From the NCBI GenBank assembly GCA_024509875.1, contig JAMPIV010012213.1, positions 124,001-188,000 on the forward strand: 64,000 nt of DNA, written 5' to 3'. Made by a program: the position numbers and the translations under genes. Origin of the DNA: Oreohelix idahoensis (lineage: Eukaryota > Mollusca > Gastropoda > Stylommatophora > Oreohelicidae). Below, one piece after another: positions 1-12,996 of the stretch. Under the pieces are notes generated by a model. It was not told where the DNA came from. It did not search any database and saw nothing but the letters and a program-made list of their open reading frames with translations. Each line of letters starts with the position of its first letter. Position 1 is the first letter of the stretch.

Positions 1-414
<414 letters not shown>

Positions 415-480
415 ATATACTCTAGTTTTGGCCCTTGTTGGACCATCACTGTAGAGAAAAGGGGAGGTAACCCGTGACAC
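415..480 (+). repeat. interspersed repeat family A, 5'-truncated copy
   Basis: Matches the distal part of a family seen five more times here (about 23450, 33680, 38705, 42255 and 51405). The shared core reads like TTGGACCATCACTG, then CAGAG and an AAGGGGAGG tract. This copy lacks the upstream half with the CTGCCAAGAGTAATC box. The class is unknown; it looks like a short SINE or a LINE tail. Confidence 0.6.
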
Positions 481-2260
481 AGAGGGTTTTTAGATATCCT
501 CAACCAGTGACCAGTGTACATGGGCCGGGGTGCCACCAGGGCAAGAGGATTTCAAGCACCTGGAATCCTGTGTATCGAACCTGGGGACATTCAGATGCTG
601 GGATTTAGAGGCACCAAGCTCCAGATGTTTGACCAGGTAGACAGCTAGTTGTACTAACCCTGACCCTTGTGTCAGTCCCAGAGCCCCGCATTGTGCTTGC
701 AATGTAGACCCTTTCGACATTAATTGATTGCTATTTGCTATAATCTTCCATATTTCTTCAATTTCTGGTAATTTTTTTCTAATTGATTTGAGGTATCAAT
801 TCTTCCCTTCCTCGCTGTGTCCTTTCTTCTCAATTTATTTACCCATCCATGGGATTATTCAGTCAGTACATAAGCACTGTACTGTTTTTTTTATTTAACC
901 TTCTTTACCCCTTTTCTCGCTTTCTCCTGTCTGCCCATACATATGTAGCCTTGTAGGGGAGCCTGCTGCGGTGCGGAAGGGTAGGCAAGCTCTTGGGTCT
1001 GTAAAGCTCTGGGACCAACCCCCATAAGTTCTTGCGGAGAGTTGTATATTTAACCTTGTATGTTTTCCTTTATTTTGTGTACATACTGTTTTAATATCGT
1101 TTGGGCTTCCCCTGGGGCATCTATACTTCACACCCTGTCACATGTAATGTCTATATTGTGATTCCTAAAGTACGAGTATGTGTTCAATTCATGTCTATGT
1201 TGCTCGTATTTGTAACAGTGTGTCAGGTAGTGATCTATATCATTTGATTCATGGAATTCTTATCAGTGTGGTTATCATAAAGTATGTTACACCTAGACAG
1301 AGACGCCACAACTTTTTGTTCCAGGGTACCTTCAAGTCTTCTCTAACCTGGCACGCCCTTGTTGGTTTTTTCAGAAGTTTGAACGCGTGTCTGCCTTTAC
1401 TACTTTCCTTCCATGTTGTTTTCGATTTCTCTTTTATATTTTTTTTTTTGGGTCGGTGTTGGCCTGCTTCTGGCGAGGCGCGTTCCTTTCAACCTATGTG
1501 GTTATATCAGAGCGCATTTACCATCCAAATAAAAAGTCAACTCTGTTGACTGCTAACTTATGTAGTTCTCTTTTATATATAGTTTTGCTTCACTCGACTC
1601 TTAATCTCTGACTTTCCAAGCCCAGGTAATTTATTCGGCACATGGGAGGTAATTGGTTTTTCCAGTACGAAGAATGTATCGTCGCTATTTTGCTTGCGAA
1701 AATAGGTACGTAGTGGCAAATGGAAAAAGCACCCGAATAGCCCCTTTTGCAGCGTTGGGGCATTATTGCATAACACTGCTCCAAAAATCATTTAGGGAAA
1801 GTTAATTAAATTTTTATTTTATTCCTGAGTCTGAAGTCAAATAAATGAAACTCTCATAATCATGAGCTGATAAACATGCTGATTTGGCTGCAATTGCAAA
1901 TGGATCTCTTTTCCATTTTAAAATTTATGTTTGAAAATAAGTTGTTAGCAGCCGGTTCTACATTTTTTCCTATCGGAACACCTTTCAATAGCTCGCGGAA
2001 CATAGTTTGAAAAACGCGGCTCTAAACTGTAAACGTGTGCGCGCGCACTCAGGTTATGAAAACTACGCACATAAAATTTAATTCAGTCAAAACCCCAATC
2101 TAACAATTGTCTTACTGAAATGTCTAAAACAACAATTAAAATTTTCCTTTTGCAAGAAAAATACGAGAAAAGGCGCGCATCGCATGGTGACAGCTAAATT
2201 GACCACTCATTAAAGGAACACGCAGGTCTTTCAATTATTTCATGGTGCATTGACTATAAG
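481..2260. other. no recognised gene
   Basis: Only short open frames that look like chance. None shows a motif, codon bias or a match to another repeat in this window. The region is AT-rich with several T runs. Confidence 0.5.
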
Positions 2261-2261
2261 T

Positions 2262-2546
2262 CATGATAAAGGTAAAAAAAGGAACCCGTTACACGCCAAT
2301 TGAGGCATATTGGGAATATGGTGTTAGGCCCATATTATCTTGACCGTCGGCACACTAGGGGTGATGTGGTCGGCATCACGCCGGCTGCCTTAACCTTCCC
2401 AGAGTTGCTCTGGTACCCATTTGGGGCTGGGTAGACCAAGGCGCCGTTTGTGGCCTAAAAAATTCCCACCTCATCTGGGGATCGAACCATAGACCACTGC
2501 GCTAGGAAGCCAGTGCACTAACCCCTATACTACCGCGGCTCCTTTA
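2262..2546 (-). repeat. tRNA-derived SINE (SINE family 1)
   Basis: Read on the minus strand, the element begins at about 2546 with a tRNA-like head. It contains a recognisable B box, GGTTCGATCCC, at about 2484-2494 and an A-box-like segment near 2530. Next comes a non-tRNA body ending in a tail with AATATGGGCCTAACACCATA and TTACCTTTATC. The same tail recurs on the plus strand at 53095-53211, which shows it is a dispersed family. A functional tRNA is excluded because the acceptor and anticodon arms do not form and the unit continues for some 200 bases. Confidence 0.75.
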
Positions 2547-2599
2547 AGTCATGATAAGCTTGACTACAAAGATGCAATGAAGTTGAACAGGATGTCATA

Positions 2600-2624
2600 C
2601 TCACCCCCCTCCCCCCCCCCCCCG
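2600..2624. repeat. poly-C tract
   Basis: A C run broken by a few T bases. Similar C runs occur near 6645, 22070, 45757 and 63005, three of them beside dispersed repeats. They are prone to length error in assembly. Confidence 0.8.
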
Positions 2625-2734
2625 CCGGCCCTTGATCTCAAGGGTAGTGCGATCGGATGCTTAGCCTTCTCGGATAAGGGCGAAAAATGGAGGTCCCTGT
2701 GCAAGTTCCGCACGTTATAAATTCCTCGCCAGTT

Positions 2735-2885
2735 GGAAATCGTAAAGAGTAGGCCATACGGCCGCTTCCGTGGCCAAATTTCCGACATTAGCAAAACCTA
2801 CCCACCACATAATATTTATAGAATGTGTGATTCCTGTATCACGTAGTTCGTGCACTGTGCTGAGATCCTGTCGTAATTTTTGATA
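2735..2885 (+). repeat. interspersed repeat family D
   Basis: Shares an ordered series of blocks with 62750-62995: CAGTTGGAAATC, then AGAGTAGG, ATAGAATGTGTGATTCCTGTAT, and AGTTCGTGCACTGTGCTGAGATCCT. A third copy at 6905-7010 keeps only the distal block. The class is unknown and there is no coding content. Confidence 0.65.
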
Positions 2886-3165
2886 GATAGGGCTGAGATA
2901 TTTATTGTCCCGTCCGAGCAGAGGTGATAGTGATAGCTATGTGAGAAAAGAAGTGTAACAAAGGTTTCAGTTTCACAAGATGGGTGAGAGGGTAAGAGAA
3001 AGAACAGTCTTGGATTGAGTAATTGCTCTAATCCAGCCTATCTCACGACAATATTTAAATTAGACGCACTCTCTCTTCTTGTACAAGGTACAAGTTACAC
3101 AACACTCAAGTGCGCACACAATTTTGTGACAGAAATACGCACAGACGTGAAAAGAAACTATGGAT

Positions 3166-4558
<1,393 letters not shown>

Positions 4559-4563
4559 CGTGG

Positions 4564-6844
4564 TGTCGTAGATTTTTGATAGGGGAATTAAGACTTGGGT
4601 TGGTCCCTTCTGAATAGATTAGAACAAGTGATAGCAACAGTGAGAGATAATAATAGAAATAGATTTTCACGAGTGAGATGGTAGAAATTAATAGAGCCTG
4701 TCGCTGAAATCGAGAATCTTCTCTCTTTCAGCTTATCTTCTATAACTATGATTGCAACACAACTAGCATATAAGAAATACAAAGTGGGTGAAATTTGTTA
4801 TACGATAAAAGAGCCACTCATTCCTGCTCTCATTCTATTCATACAACAGTGGCAACTGACAATCTTGCTACTTACAGACTGGATTTTTTCCTTTCTGGAA
4901 CAATCTTTGGGACATACACACATACAGCAGCGCCAGTTATTTTTCGCCAAGAGAACCCCAGCTCACCAAAAGACAGAATCAAATCCACTGTTCCGGGGAG
5001 CGTTCCCTTGGTTATTATTTTTTGGATAGCTGGTTAGATCACTAGGAAAAATCGGTTCAGCTAAGAGATGCCACAAAGCTCACAGTGTCAGAATCTTGAG
5101 GTTTCCGGTACTTTAGGAAATGTCAGGTTGGTAACTTCACTCAGTATAAACAATTGATTGTCACACCATAACTTGATCAAAAAAAAACCCGTCGGAAAAT
5201 GTTATTGTTAGTAATTTCTTTTGCCACAGGGCTGACTATTTCAATGAGAATGTTGTGAAGAATTATAATCTGGCTCGATAGGCCCAGTTATTTCATTTAG
5301 TATTAAAGTTAGTGAGATGAGTACTCTGTCTCTTTCTGGATGCAAACACCACGCCAGACAGGTGGTAACTTGGAAACTCACTTATTTAAATTACGAAATG
5401 TTTCTTCTATGGTTTTCTCATGTACTGAAACAAAACCGCTGGTAGAGGTTGGTCTGACCCAAACTGTATAAGGAAGAGAAAAGTACAAAATACTTAACCA
5501 CAATATTTTACACACATCCTATCCTACCCTCACGTAAAATATAATATTATATTTACTTCGGCTATTAACTTTAAGTTAGAGACTATAAGCTTAGCGCTTG
5601 TCTCATCGTTAAAAACTCCCGTGAAATAAATTCTAGTCATTGAGAAAAAAAAATCAATCATCATGAATTAGAAATATATATAAATATAATTCGTCACTAC
5701 TCAATGAAGAATCAGTGCATTTACTAGTTAGTTAAAAATATTCTCGGACTGGTTACTAGCAATTTAATTAAATTTATTTATAGCTGTATGAGTTTTAGCT
5801 AGAAATAATAATTTATTTTGCTTTCCACTGTAACACAATAACTAGAGAAATATTAACTGACTTATCATTTAATCACTCTGCACGTAAATCTAGTGAAGAT
5901 ATACTGCAAGCTAACAATTTTATCACTCGACAATACTAGTCAATATTATTTACCTCCAAACAGAACTACAGGCTATCACCACGAAACTGAGAACTATCCT
6001 TTATACAGGTAGTCTAGAACTCGGCTATGTCGAGAAACTAAGAACTTCTCTATACACGGTATTCAGAACGTAGGAAGCTGTCTACTGACTAAGGAGTACT
6101 GAAGTGAATGAGTTAAAACTGCTCTGGTATAAATATATCTCTGATGAAAGGAAAATGATTACGTCTAAAACCCGAAAACAGACTCATGTTTCCAGATGTA
6201 GCACCTTCGTCCCGATTACATATTTCCTTACTCATTCTACAGATCAGAGAGATTTCTCACCCAGAACCCGAAAACAGACTTAACGCCTGCAGTCCATTCT
6301 CTCGATCTGATCAGACCTCGGCAATAAAACTTCCAGTGTGCGTTTTACACCTTCTGCTTTCTATGGCCATCCCCAGCGATCAATGTCTTTCATCTCAAAT
6401 CTTTCCCCGAGAATTAATTATTCACAGGCGAACCGATCAGTGAAAAAAATGATAGACGTTAGTCTGCCCTTTGGTTTCCATATCTCTCACCCTGATCACT
6501 GTTACAACGATTTATATGATCGCGTGCGTGATAATTACAGGTGAGCTGGACCAAGTCGCCCGTAAAACCTACATCAGAGAAAATACAATTAAATGCTTGC
6601 TAACTTAGAAAAGAAATGACAAAGGTTTGAATGGGAGAGTTAAGCCCCCCCCCCCCCCACCCCACCACCACCAGGCGTAGATGACGAGACGTAGAAGAAG
6701 AAAATGAAGACAAAGAGAAAGATATATGAAATCGATAACATAATCTCTGCCACACATGGCTAGCTGAAAGTGATGCGGATAGCGAAAGAGGCCTGGCTTA
6801 CACGTACTTCACTTACATGTTAATTAGGAAGCGAGGGAAACACA
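4564..6844 (+). mobile_element. old solo-LTR-like block (family F, copy 1)
   Basis: Its start, TGTCGTAGATTTTTGATAGG, and its next 180 bases align with the start of the cleaner solo LTR at 47995. The TCCGGGGAGCGTTC block and the following TGTCAGAATC, GAGGTTTCC series also align, in the same order. The block begins TG and could end at 6844 (CACA). A matching pentamer, CGTGG, lies at 4559-4563 and 6845-6849, fitting a 5-bp target duplication. No internal coding region remains. The distal third is too diverged to align by eye, so the 3' end is tentative. Confidence 0.5.
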
Positions 6845-6904
6845 CGTGGAATCGAGTTATTGACAAGAGAGAAAGGGGTGACTGCAGGATTAAAGCGACT
6901 GATC

Positions 6905-7010
6905 GAGATGCTCGATTTTCATACTTCACAGATCCTCCTTGTGTGATCTAAGGGGGGAGATTGGAGCACTAATGGAGTTTGTCCGTGTGCAATGAAGATG
7001 GTCCTTAATA
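6905..7010 (+). repeat. interspersed repeat family D, distal part
   Basis: Matches 62900-62995: a CAGATCCT-like start, TGTGTGA, AAGGGGGGAGATTG, GATGGAGTT-like and GTCCGTGTGCAATGAAGATG. It ends in an A-rich tail, consistent with retroposition on the plus strand. Confidence 0.6.
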
Positions 7011-7083
7011 AAAAAAAATTAAAAAAATATTCTAAACACAGGCTTTTAATGCACTAAAAAATCAAAAATAATTTTACTGCTTG

Positions 7084-7247
7084 CAGTAAAAAAATGTAAC
7101 ATCAAATTGACAAAAAGCGTGAGGCGCTTAAGCGCTTATCATATATTTTATCCATTAGTGTCTAATGAAGTATAAAGCAGAAGTTAATTTCATGCAGAAT
7201 CAGCGCCCCACGCTGTTTGTCAATTTGATGTTAAATTTTGAGTACTG
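7084..7247. repeat. imperfect inverted repeat (about 45-bp arms)
   Basis: The left arm (7084-7127) and right arm (7203-7247) are reverse complements over about 45 bases with a few mismatches. The best-conserved part of each arm includes GTCAATTTGATGTTA or its complement. The 75-base spacer contains the small palindrome GGCGCTTAAGCGCTT. It could be a foldback or MITE remnant, or a transcribed hairpin. I saw no clear target-site duplication. Confidence 0.65.
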
Positions 7248-7385
7248 CCCTGTTTTGCGCATAGAAAAAAATAAAGCACTCTTGAATTTTTAATTAACTT
7301 GATTATGGCCCCTGATTTGTTTACTATTATTTATTTCTAAAAACTTTAATTACTCAATCAATACCATAATACCCGCCGTAAGTAC

Positions 7386-7404
7386 GTCGGTCGGTCGGTC
7401 GGTC
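7386..7404. repeat. (GGTC)n microsatellite
   Basis: Nearly five tandem copies of a GGTC tetramer. Confidence 0.9.
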
Positions 7405-7811
7405 ACATATAAGGGAAACAATACAATTATTGTCTAACTTTCAACAACAGTTGCACCCCCTTAGCTGTGGTTGAAAGTTAATGTACTCTCTCAAAAATAG
7501 AAAAGTGCTCAAATGAAGGTGTGCATGAACAGTTTGATTATTTAAAGAAGCCAACAACACGATTGATAAACAGTACATGAACTGGAGACAGGAGGGTGCG
7601 GAAAAATGCATATTAAATGAACAGACAATCAAGATACTCTTCTGTCCAGTTTCATTCGGGAAACGGATTTAACTCATCATTTTCTCAAAAATAACCTTAA
7701 AATGTAAGTTTTTGATTGTTTTTCTGATACCTTAAACTACATTAAAGTCTATTTTTTTCTAAGGCCCCTATTTTGAGACTGCCAAATCCGCATAGTAGTT
7801 GACAACTTACA

Positions 7812-7955
7812 CCTACGGACACCAAGTATCCCATTCTTGATAATGAATTGCTTGCAATCATCTGGAGCGTAACCAAACGTCAACGATATTTAATTGGCGC
7901 TCATTTCACGATCGAGACTGATCAGCGGGCCGAGGCGTCGACTCTAAGTATATAA
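7812..7955 (+). pseudogene. gypsy-type RNase H relic
   Basis: A 47-codon open stretch reads PTDTKYPILDNELLAI, IIWSV, KRQRYLIGAHFTIETDQRAE. It aligns with the part of gypsy RNase H that carries the catalytic Glu (here in DNELLAI) and the Asp of the ETDH motif (here ETDQ). It is cut off by a stop at 7953-7955, and no reverse transcriptase is recognisable upstream. It is a small non-functional fragment. Element 2 in this window has the matching intact segment (EKECLALVWAIKKF ... ETDHQPL). Confidence 0.7.
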
Positions 7956-7959
7956 GGAA

Positions 7960-8735
7960 GCTGAGGATTAGGCAAAATTTTAATTTAAAGTATTGCAGGC
8001 TTATTATTATGGATCAAAATGATAAGATGGCTGCAATTAAAAACCTGTGAATTTCGACGGGTTATTGCTACTAATGTCATAATTACAATATTAAATTATT
8101 AAATATTTGACTGATTATTGTATTGTCATCGGGAATACACAACTATGCCAAGTTTCAGAGCTGTTGCTCATCTGGAAGTGATTGAAAAATCGATTGCTAG
8201 ATTTGAAAGTGACATAAAAGTGACAAGAAAGTGACATACAAGTGAAGTTAAATAAAAGCATGTAAAAATCAAACCAAAACCACAGCCAAAAAAAACAATG
8301 AGGCCGCCACTGGACATTCACGTTTACTTTCTCACACGATAATAATAAATCAAACAGGGTCCATCCATTAAAAATTACATACAGTGCACACAATTTTGTG
8401 CCCACAAGTTTTTGTCACAAGAGAAACAATAGCACAAAAAGTATTACACAAAAAAAAACTATTAAAAATGAAAATGTTAAACAGAAAAATTGAAACTGGA
8501 TTGTATAAAAGTACATATATATAAAAAAAAAAACAGCTCACCAGCGGGCATCTGTACTTCATTATGAATTAAAACAAAAATTTAATTTAAGATCATACAA
8601 ATAAAAGTGTATTTTTAAAAAAAATTGGGGGAGAGAGGAGGAGGTTGTTGTTGTTTAAGTATGACCGCTGAGATTCTTGCTCTTTTGCAGCCCATACAAC
8701 ATTGAAGACTATTTGGTATTATCTACACCAGGGGT
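7960..8735. other. no recognised feature
   Basis: AT-rich DNA with long A runs on the plus strand. No motif, RNA gene or shared repeat was recognised. Confidence 0.45.
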
Positions 8736-9050
8736 CAGCAACCTTTGGGATCTACTTTAGTAACACTGAGGTCTCTAAAGATCAGCCACATTTGTATAAT
8801 GTTAAGCAGGTGGGGGGATGATGAACATTTCACAGAAACGATCGCGTTCCTATCTCATACAGTTCACGAACATATTTTAGAAGCCAGCTCGCGAGTTTTG
8901 ATTGGGAATGTGGAAAAAGTACCTTTGATCCCGAGGACACCACGATTTTTAAATGCCGGCGAGAGTGTAGTCCGAAATTTCCCTAGCTTAAAAAGTTTCA
9001 TGTGGTTTTTCTGCCATTCCGAAGTGTTGAGTTAAAGTCATTAGCTCCAG
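8728..9050. mobile_element. possible hAT-type terminal region
   Basis: CAGGGGTCAGCAACCTTTGG at 8729-8748 looks like the terminal repeat start common in hAT DNA transposons. It is followed by an AGCCACATTTGTATAA-like phrase. No matching opposite terminus or 8-bp duplication was found, and the following 96-codon frame has no transposase motif. This is weak support only. Confidence 0.25.
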
Positions 9051-9353
9051 TTTGTCCAGCTTGGCTGGCATTGAAAGGATCGTCACATCTGGTCCCTAGC
9101 TGGGAGGAAGAAGCGCGTGGTATACTGTGTATTCCTCGACATCCAAGGGGGCTCTCCAAATATGCAGAGCTAAAATAATGTAGCAGTGAATATTCGTAGC
9201 AGAAATTACAGTGTGATCCAACTGAGTACCATGAAATTGGGTCTTGAAAGAGTATAATACAGTAAGGCTACTTACGCTCATAGTTTCCTTCTTTATACTA
9301 CATCTCACCCTCTTAGTTGTAAAAATTCCATTCCCTTTTCTCAACTTCTACGC

Positions 9354-10545
9354 TTGCGCCGGTTATGTCACGATGACGATGATTTCCATGAGCGAGCTCA
9401 AGTGATGCTAGAGTGTTTTCGCCGACGCCTTTACCCAGAACGTGTTTTTTTTCTGATGCTCTTAATCGCATCACATACGTCACTCGTCAGATGGCACTCA
9501 CTACTAAACCTTCTGTCAAATCTGACAGACTCAAACTTGTTCTAACTTTCCATCCTCACTGTCTGGCGGTGAAGAGAATTCTATTCCCGTCATCTGCCTA
9601 TTCTCAACTCTGATTCTGATACCCGTGAATTGTTCCGGGATCCCCCTCTGGTGGCATATCGCAGGGATAAGAATTTCAAGGACATTCTCGTACACAGCCG
9701 GTTGATGAATACTAGCCCTCCATTTATTGTACACATTCTTGCCACCGCCCAAGATGTCGTACGTGTGCGTATGTGCTCCAGACTCCGACTGTTTCATTTC
9801 CGAAGGGCAATTTTGTTTTTAGAGTCATTTACATGTGAATCTAGGAATCTTATTTATGCCATTATCTGTAAAAGACGTAACATTACTTATATTGATGAAA
9901 TTGACAGTTGTTTGGCAGATAGATTCCGCGAGCACTTAAATGACATTTATCACAGAGAACAGACACCCGTGGCCCTTCATTTCAATACCCCAGACCATTC
10001 CGGTCCCTTTGACATCCAGGTAACCGGTCTACGCTCTTGCTTTCTCGACGACCGTAGTTGATTTTCTCTAGAGAATCGCCTTATTTTTGAAATGGGTTGT
10101 CCTTCACCTAATGGTCTTAATGTCTAAAATCATTTTGCTTGACTCTGTTATTCATTGGCTTTCCTGTATTTCAGACTTCTTTATTTCATCCGTCGCTTTT
10201 TTCACGATCTTCCTGTTATAAAGTTTTGTGTTTCTAGTTCCGTATTTTTATGACGTCACTTTTATTCATCGCTGTTGGATGCCATTGTTCATTGATTGCC
10301 CGATTCTTTCAGCGGAGATTCTTATAGCATTTCCTTGCTTTATTATTGCTCTTCATCTGTGTTTACATATATTACGTATTTGTAGTCTATAATCTATATT
10401 TCTTGTCCTTGTTGCCTGTTTGTAACTGTGGCTGTCGAAGGGTGAAACCTGAAACGTCACTTGTTTCCTGTGAACCGTTAATTTGTAAAACTGATTCAAT
10501 ACCGTTTTATTTGTTTATATATATAAATCATACTGCTGAGTAAGA
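9354..10545 (+). pseudogene. Penelope-like retroelement relic (C-terminal half and 3' region)
   Basis: Two overlapping frames first give LRRLCHDDDDFHERAQ and then SDRLKLVLTFHPH, AVKRIL. A 143-codon frame (9630-10061) follows with DPPLVAYRRDKNFKDILVHS, CESRNLIYAIICKRR, YIDEI, LADRFREHL and PVALHFNTPDHS. This is the thumb/linker and GIY-YIG endonuclease order of Penelope-like elements. In the nuclease the expected YIG reads YID, and the CxxC motifs before it are partly lost, so it is inactive. Downstream, GAAGGGTGAAACCTGAAACG resembles the 3' region typical of these elements. Frames break near 9545 and 9613. The polymerase core is missing, a usual 5' truncation. Confidence 0.8.
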
Positions 10546-10559
10546 TCACAGGTTACTTT

Positions 10560-11195
10560 CGGCAAGGGATGTTCATTGTAGAGGCGGACGCCATACCTCT
10601 TAGTTATTCCGACACCCATTAAACATACAAGTAAACATACAAATAAACATACTGGTAAACATACACGTAAACACAACACATTGGCATAAAGCATCGCTCA
10701 CAAGTTGATTCAGCGACAAATAAATTTATAACCAGTTCTAGGACAAAACAGGACTCCGAATAAAGTATCTCAATCTTTATTTATTAATTAACAAATTTAT
10801 TTGTTTATCCTGGGTTTTTCTTATTCATTCAGGTCACAAGACTTTCCGGGAGTTGGTCTAGTCCATTACAAATTGGAAGGTTGGTGTTCTAGGATCCGAA
10901 TGCATCACAGTGTGACTAAACGATTGCCATCCTTAACGCAGTATTTGCCTCCATCCAGGCAGTAACATGACCTGGACTCATCAAAACGGTATCCGTGGTA
11001 ATACAACTGAAAGTTTTCGAGAAAGGGGGAATGGATGGGAAAGTATGCAACGTTAATTTTGATGATCAAAAGTGTATGTCAGTGAATATTTTACATGGCA
11101 AGCAATTCAACCAGTGACTGCATGAAATAATTCTTGTACATATAAAAGAATGCATCGATGTACGTATTATCGAAAGTTTGTACTGACAAGATATC
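10560..11195. other. no recognised gene; short AAACATAC-type tandem repeat
   Basis: A short imperfect tandem repeat with units like AAACATACAAGT occupies about 10620-10675. The rest is AT-rich with no feature recognised. Confidence 0.5.
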
Positions 11196-11204
11196 AGTCA
11201 ATAC

Positions 11205-11555
11205 CCTTTAGTTCCCCATGGAGCAAAGGCCTTCACCAAACACATGCCAAGTCCTCCTGTCACGTGCCATCAGCTTCTGTTTTTTCCATGTTTTCTTCAT
11301 CTTTTTCACCTCTGTATCCAGCTCCCTTCTCCATGTGGTTGATGGTCTACCTCTGCTTCTTTTTCCCTGTGGATTCCAGAACAAGGATTGCCCTGTAATG
11401 CTATCAACACGTTTCCTCAGTGAGTGTCATATCCATCGCGAGCGTCTTCTTCCACTGGCACTTGTCTGGTTCTTGTCATCAGTTCCATATTTGTGACTTT
11501 GTCATACCATTTCAGTCCTTCTATTCTACGCAAGCACGAAATATACACTCAGCTG
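11205..11555 (-). pseudogene. LINE family C, 3' coding fragment
   Basis: On the minus strand this aligns with the C-terminal region of the longer LINE at 20365-20880: the IGH-like segment, the FCNPQGKR-like segment, the GRPRSTWRRELE-like segment and the end of the ORF. It has several frameshifts and stops. It is a dead 3' remnant of an APE/RT-type non-LTR retrotransposon. Confidence 0.75.
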
Positions 11556-11565
11556 TTTTGGCGTT

Positions 11566-12345
11566 AACATCATCATTATCATCACACTTCAGGTTGCCAA
11601 GGACTAAAGGCCATTAACTAACGGATACTAAATCTTCTTGTCACGTGCCATCCGCTCAAAGTTTTTTCCATATCTTCTCCACCCCCTTCACGTCTGTCTC
11701 CAGTAATCTTCTCCACTGTTCCTTTATACCCCTCTATCTCTTTTACTCTGTGGATTCCAGCAACAAGGACTGCCTTTTAACTCTATCAACAAGTTTCCTT
11801 AGAGTCTTTTATCCACCTCCAGCTTCTTCTCCTTATCTCTTGTTCCAGTGACTATTGTCTAGTTCTTTTCCTCAGTTCTACTTTAGTCATCTTGTCATAT
11901 CAAATCTGTTCCAGTGACTATTGTCTAGTTCTTTTCCTCAGTTCTACTTGAGTCATCTTGTCATATCAAATCTGTTCAACGAAAGCACCCATTTATGAAA
12001 GTCTGTAGCTTGTTAGTTGTTGTTCTTGTTGTTCTCCATGTTTCACAGCCATACAATAGGACTGAACTGACATTTGAACTGAAGATTCTGATTTTTGTGT
12101 TGTACTTGATTTCTCTTGATCTCCATACATTTACCAATGCAATGAAAGCTCTTCTATATCCTTTTGTATTCTTATTTTAATATCATTGTCTGTTCCTCCA
12201 CCTCTGTCTACATTGCTGCCAAGGTATATGTTATGATTCTACGTCTTGTAGTGATATTTCTTCAAGTGCAATCTTGTTATAGTTTCCTGCATTTAGTCTC
12301 ACTATCTTTGTTTTATCATTGTGTATTTTCATATCCTTAACATAC
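11566..12345 (-). pseudogene. LINE family C, second 3' fragment with 66-bp duplication
   Basis: Begins at its 3' end with a short ATC-type tail (about 11566-11580) next to the preceding LINE fragment. It runs back through the same C-terminal region and on to sequence equivalent to 20905-21060 of the longer copy (ESYTYLGS and MRIN-like segments). Stops and frameshifts are numerous. A 66-bp unit is present twice at 11841-11972, covering the VEQE/TNVE coding region, which is also expanded in two other copies (38246 and 35173). Confidence 0.75.
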
Positions 12346-12990
12346 TATATCGTCGCCTGAGCACTTCTGTTTGTGTTGAGAAAAACGGGTTCAAAGATTT
12401 TGGGTTACTAGTTAAAAAAAAGGATATATCACATTAAAATGAAATTCTGCATGATGATCCAAACAGTTAACTGTAAGATGTTGCGTAGGATGATAGATTA
12501 AACTCTATGCTCTCGATACATGACCTCATGTCAGTTTTGGCTAAAAGTGGAGATGGAATAATGAAGTACTAATGCGACGACATGTCAAGAACGTTAGTCA
12601 AACATTTTTTTCCAGAATTGAAATATGTAAGAAGTATTTTCACAGAAAACGGAAGACTTAACAGAGAAATTGAAACAATATGTAAAAATTCACTGAAGTG
12701 TCCTACTTCACCACTATTCAAAGAAACAGACACCTGTTTCGAAACTAAATGAAAATTGATATACAGTATATGCTTGCAAACCAGAGCCAGGTTTAGACAC
12801 TGTGAGGCCCTAAGCTATAAGAAGCTGTTGAAGCCCTATTTGGCATCTGGCAAGAGAAAATGAGATATGATATAATAAGTTTCGGCAAGATCTCTTGTCT
12901 GAATAAACAGAGATGATAAGAAGAGATAACAACCTTGAAGAATTATAGCAAGGCATATTATATAATTGTTTCCGGTAAAGGTAACAAGTA
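12346..12990. other. no recognised feature
   Basis: AT-rich sequence between LINE debris and element 1. No shared repeat or motif was seen. Confidence 0.45.
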
Positions 12991-12991
12991 G

Positions 12992-12996
12992 ACCAC
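12992..12996. repeat. target-site duplication ACCAC (left) of element 1
   Basis: Identical to 19996-20000 on the far side of the element. Five bases is the usual duplication length for Metaviridae-type integration. Confidence 0.92.

Noticed and set aside
8728..9050. Complete hAT element
   Set aside because: Only one end-like sequence is present; no partner terminus, 8-bp duplication or transposase was seen.
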